From the NCBI RefSeq assembly GCF_001598475.1, contig NZ_BCZA01000017.1, positions 1 through 39,204 on the forward strand: 39,204 nucleotides of DNA, read 5' to 3'. The notes beneath the pieces were generated by a model that saw only the letters and a list, made by a program, of their open reading frames with translations, was not told the origin of the DNA and made no database searches. The number at the start of each line of letters is the position of its first letter. Positions within the stretch are counted from its first letter, which is position 1. Below, in pieces: positions 39,204 through 39,204 of this stretch. The position numbers and the translations under genes are program-made. The DNA is from Pantoea agglomerans NBRC 102470. Lineage in GTDB: Bacteria > Pseudomonadota > Gammaproteobacteria > Enterobacterales > Enterobacteriaceae.

Positions 39204-39204
39204 T

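Overview
The window is a conserved chromosomal segment of a member of the Enterobacterales. Gene content, protein lengths and order follow the Escherichia coli tpiA-to-murI/rrnB region closely. Three differences point to the Erwiniaceae, most likely Pantoea or a close relative: argG lies inside an argCBGH operon, a peroxiredoxin-glutaredoxin gene sits beside oxyR, and emrD lies between fpr and glpX. The family assignment is inference from synteny and protein resemblance, because no search could be run.

Layout. Positions 25-8422: tpiA, yiiQ, yiiR, fpr and emrD, then the minus-strand glycerol operon glpF-glpK-glpX, then divergent zapB. Positions 8432-15597 (minus strand): rraA, the heat-shock protease pair hslV-hslU with a sigma-32-type promoter, ftsN with a very long glutamine tract, a cytR broken by an in-frame stop codon, and priA. 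Positions 15675-21458: rpmE, then the methionine regulon metJ / metBL / metF with tandem MetJ boxes. Positions 21477-30299: ppc and the arginine genes argE / argCBGH around a pair of ARG boxes. Positions 30309-34822: the hybrid peroxiredoxin divergent from oxyR across a conserved OxyR site, then sthA, fabR and yijD. Positions 34824-39204: trmA, a cobalamin riboswitch with btuB, murI overlapping btuB, and the tandem P1/P2 promoters and boxA of an rRNA operon whose 16S gene lies beyond the window.

Compared with the E. coli order, yiiS-uspD, menA, yiiX and the whole katG-to-eptC block are missing, while emrD, argG and the hybrid peroxiredoxin gene are present. Every junction is compact and there is no insertion sequence, prophage, tRNA gene or CRISPR array. 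Regulation is readable from sequence at many points: GlpR/CRP, MetJ, ArgR, OxyR, sigma-32, cobalamin and rRNA promoter elements.

I found no wholly new system. The observations most worth a second look are the cytR nonsense codon, the peroxiredoxin-glutaredoxin gene at the place where E. coli encodes the OxyS RNA, the glutamine/CAG expansion in ftsN, and the missing menA.
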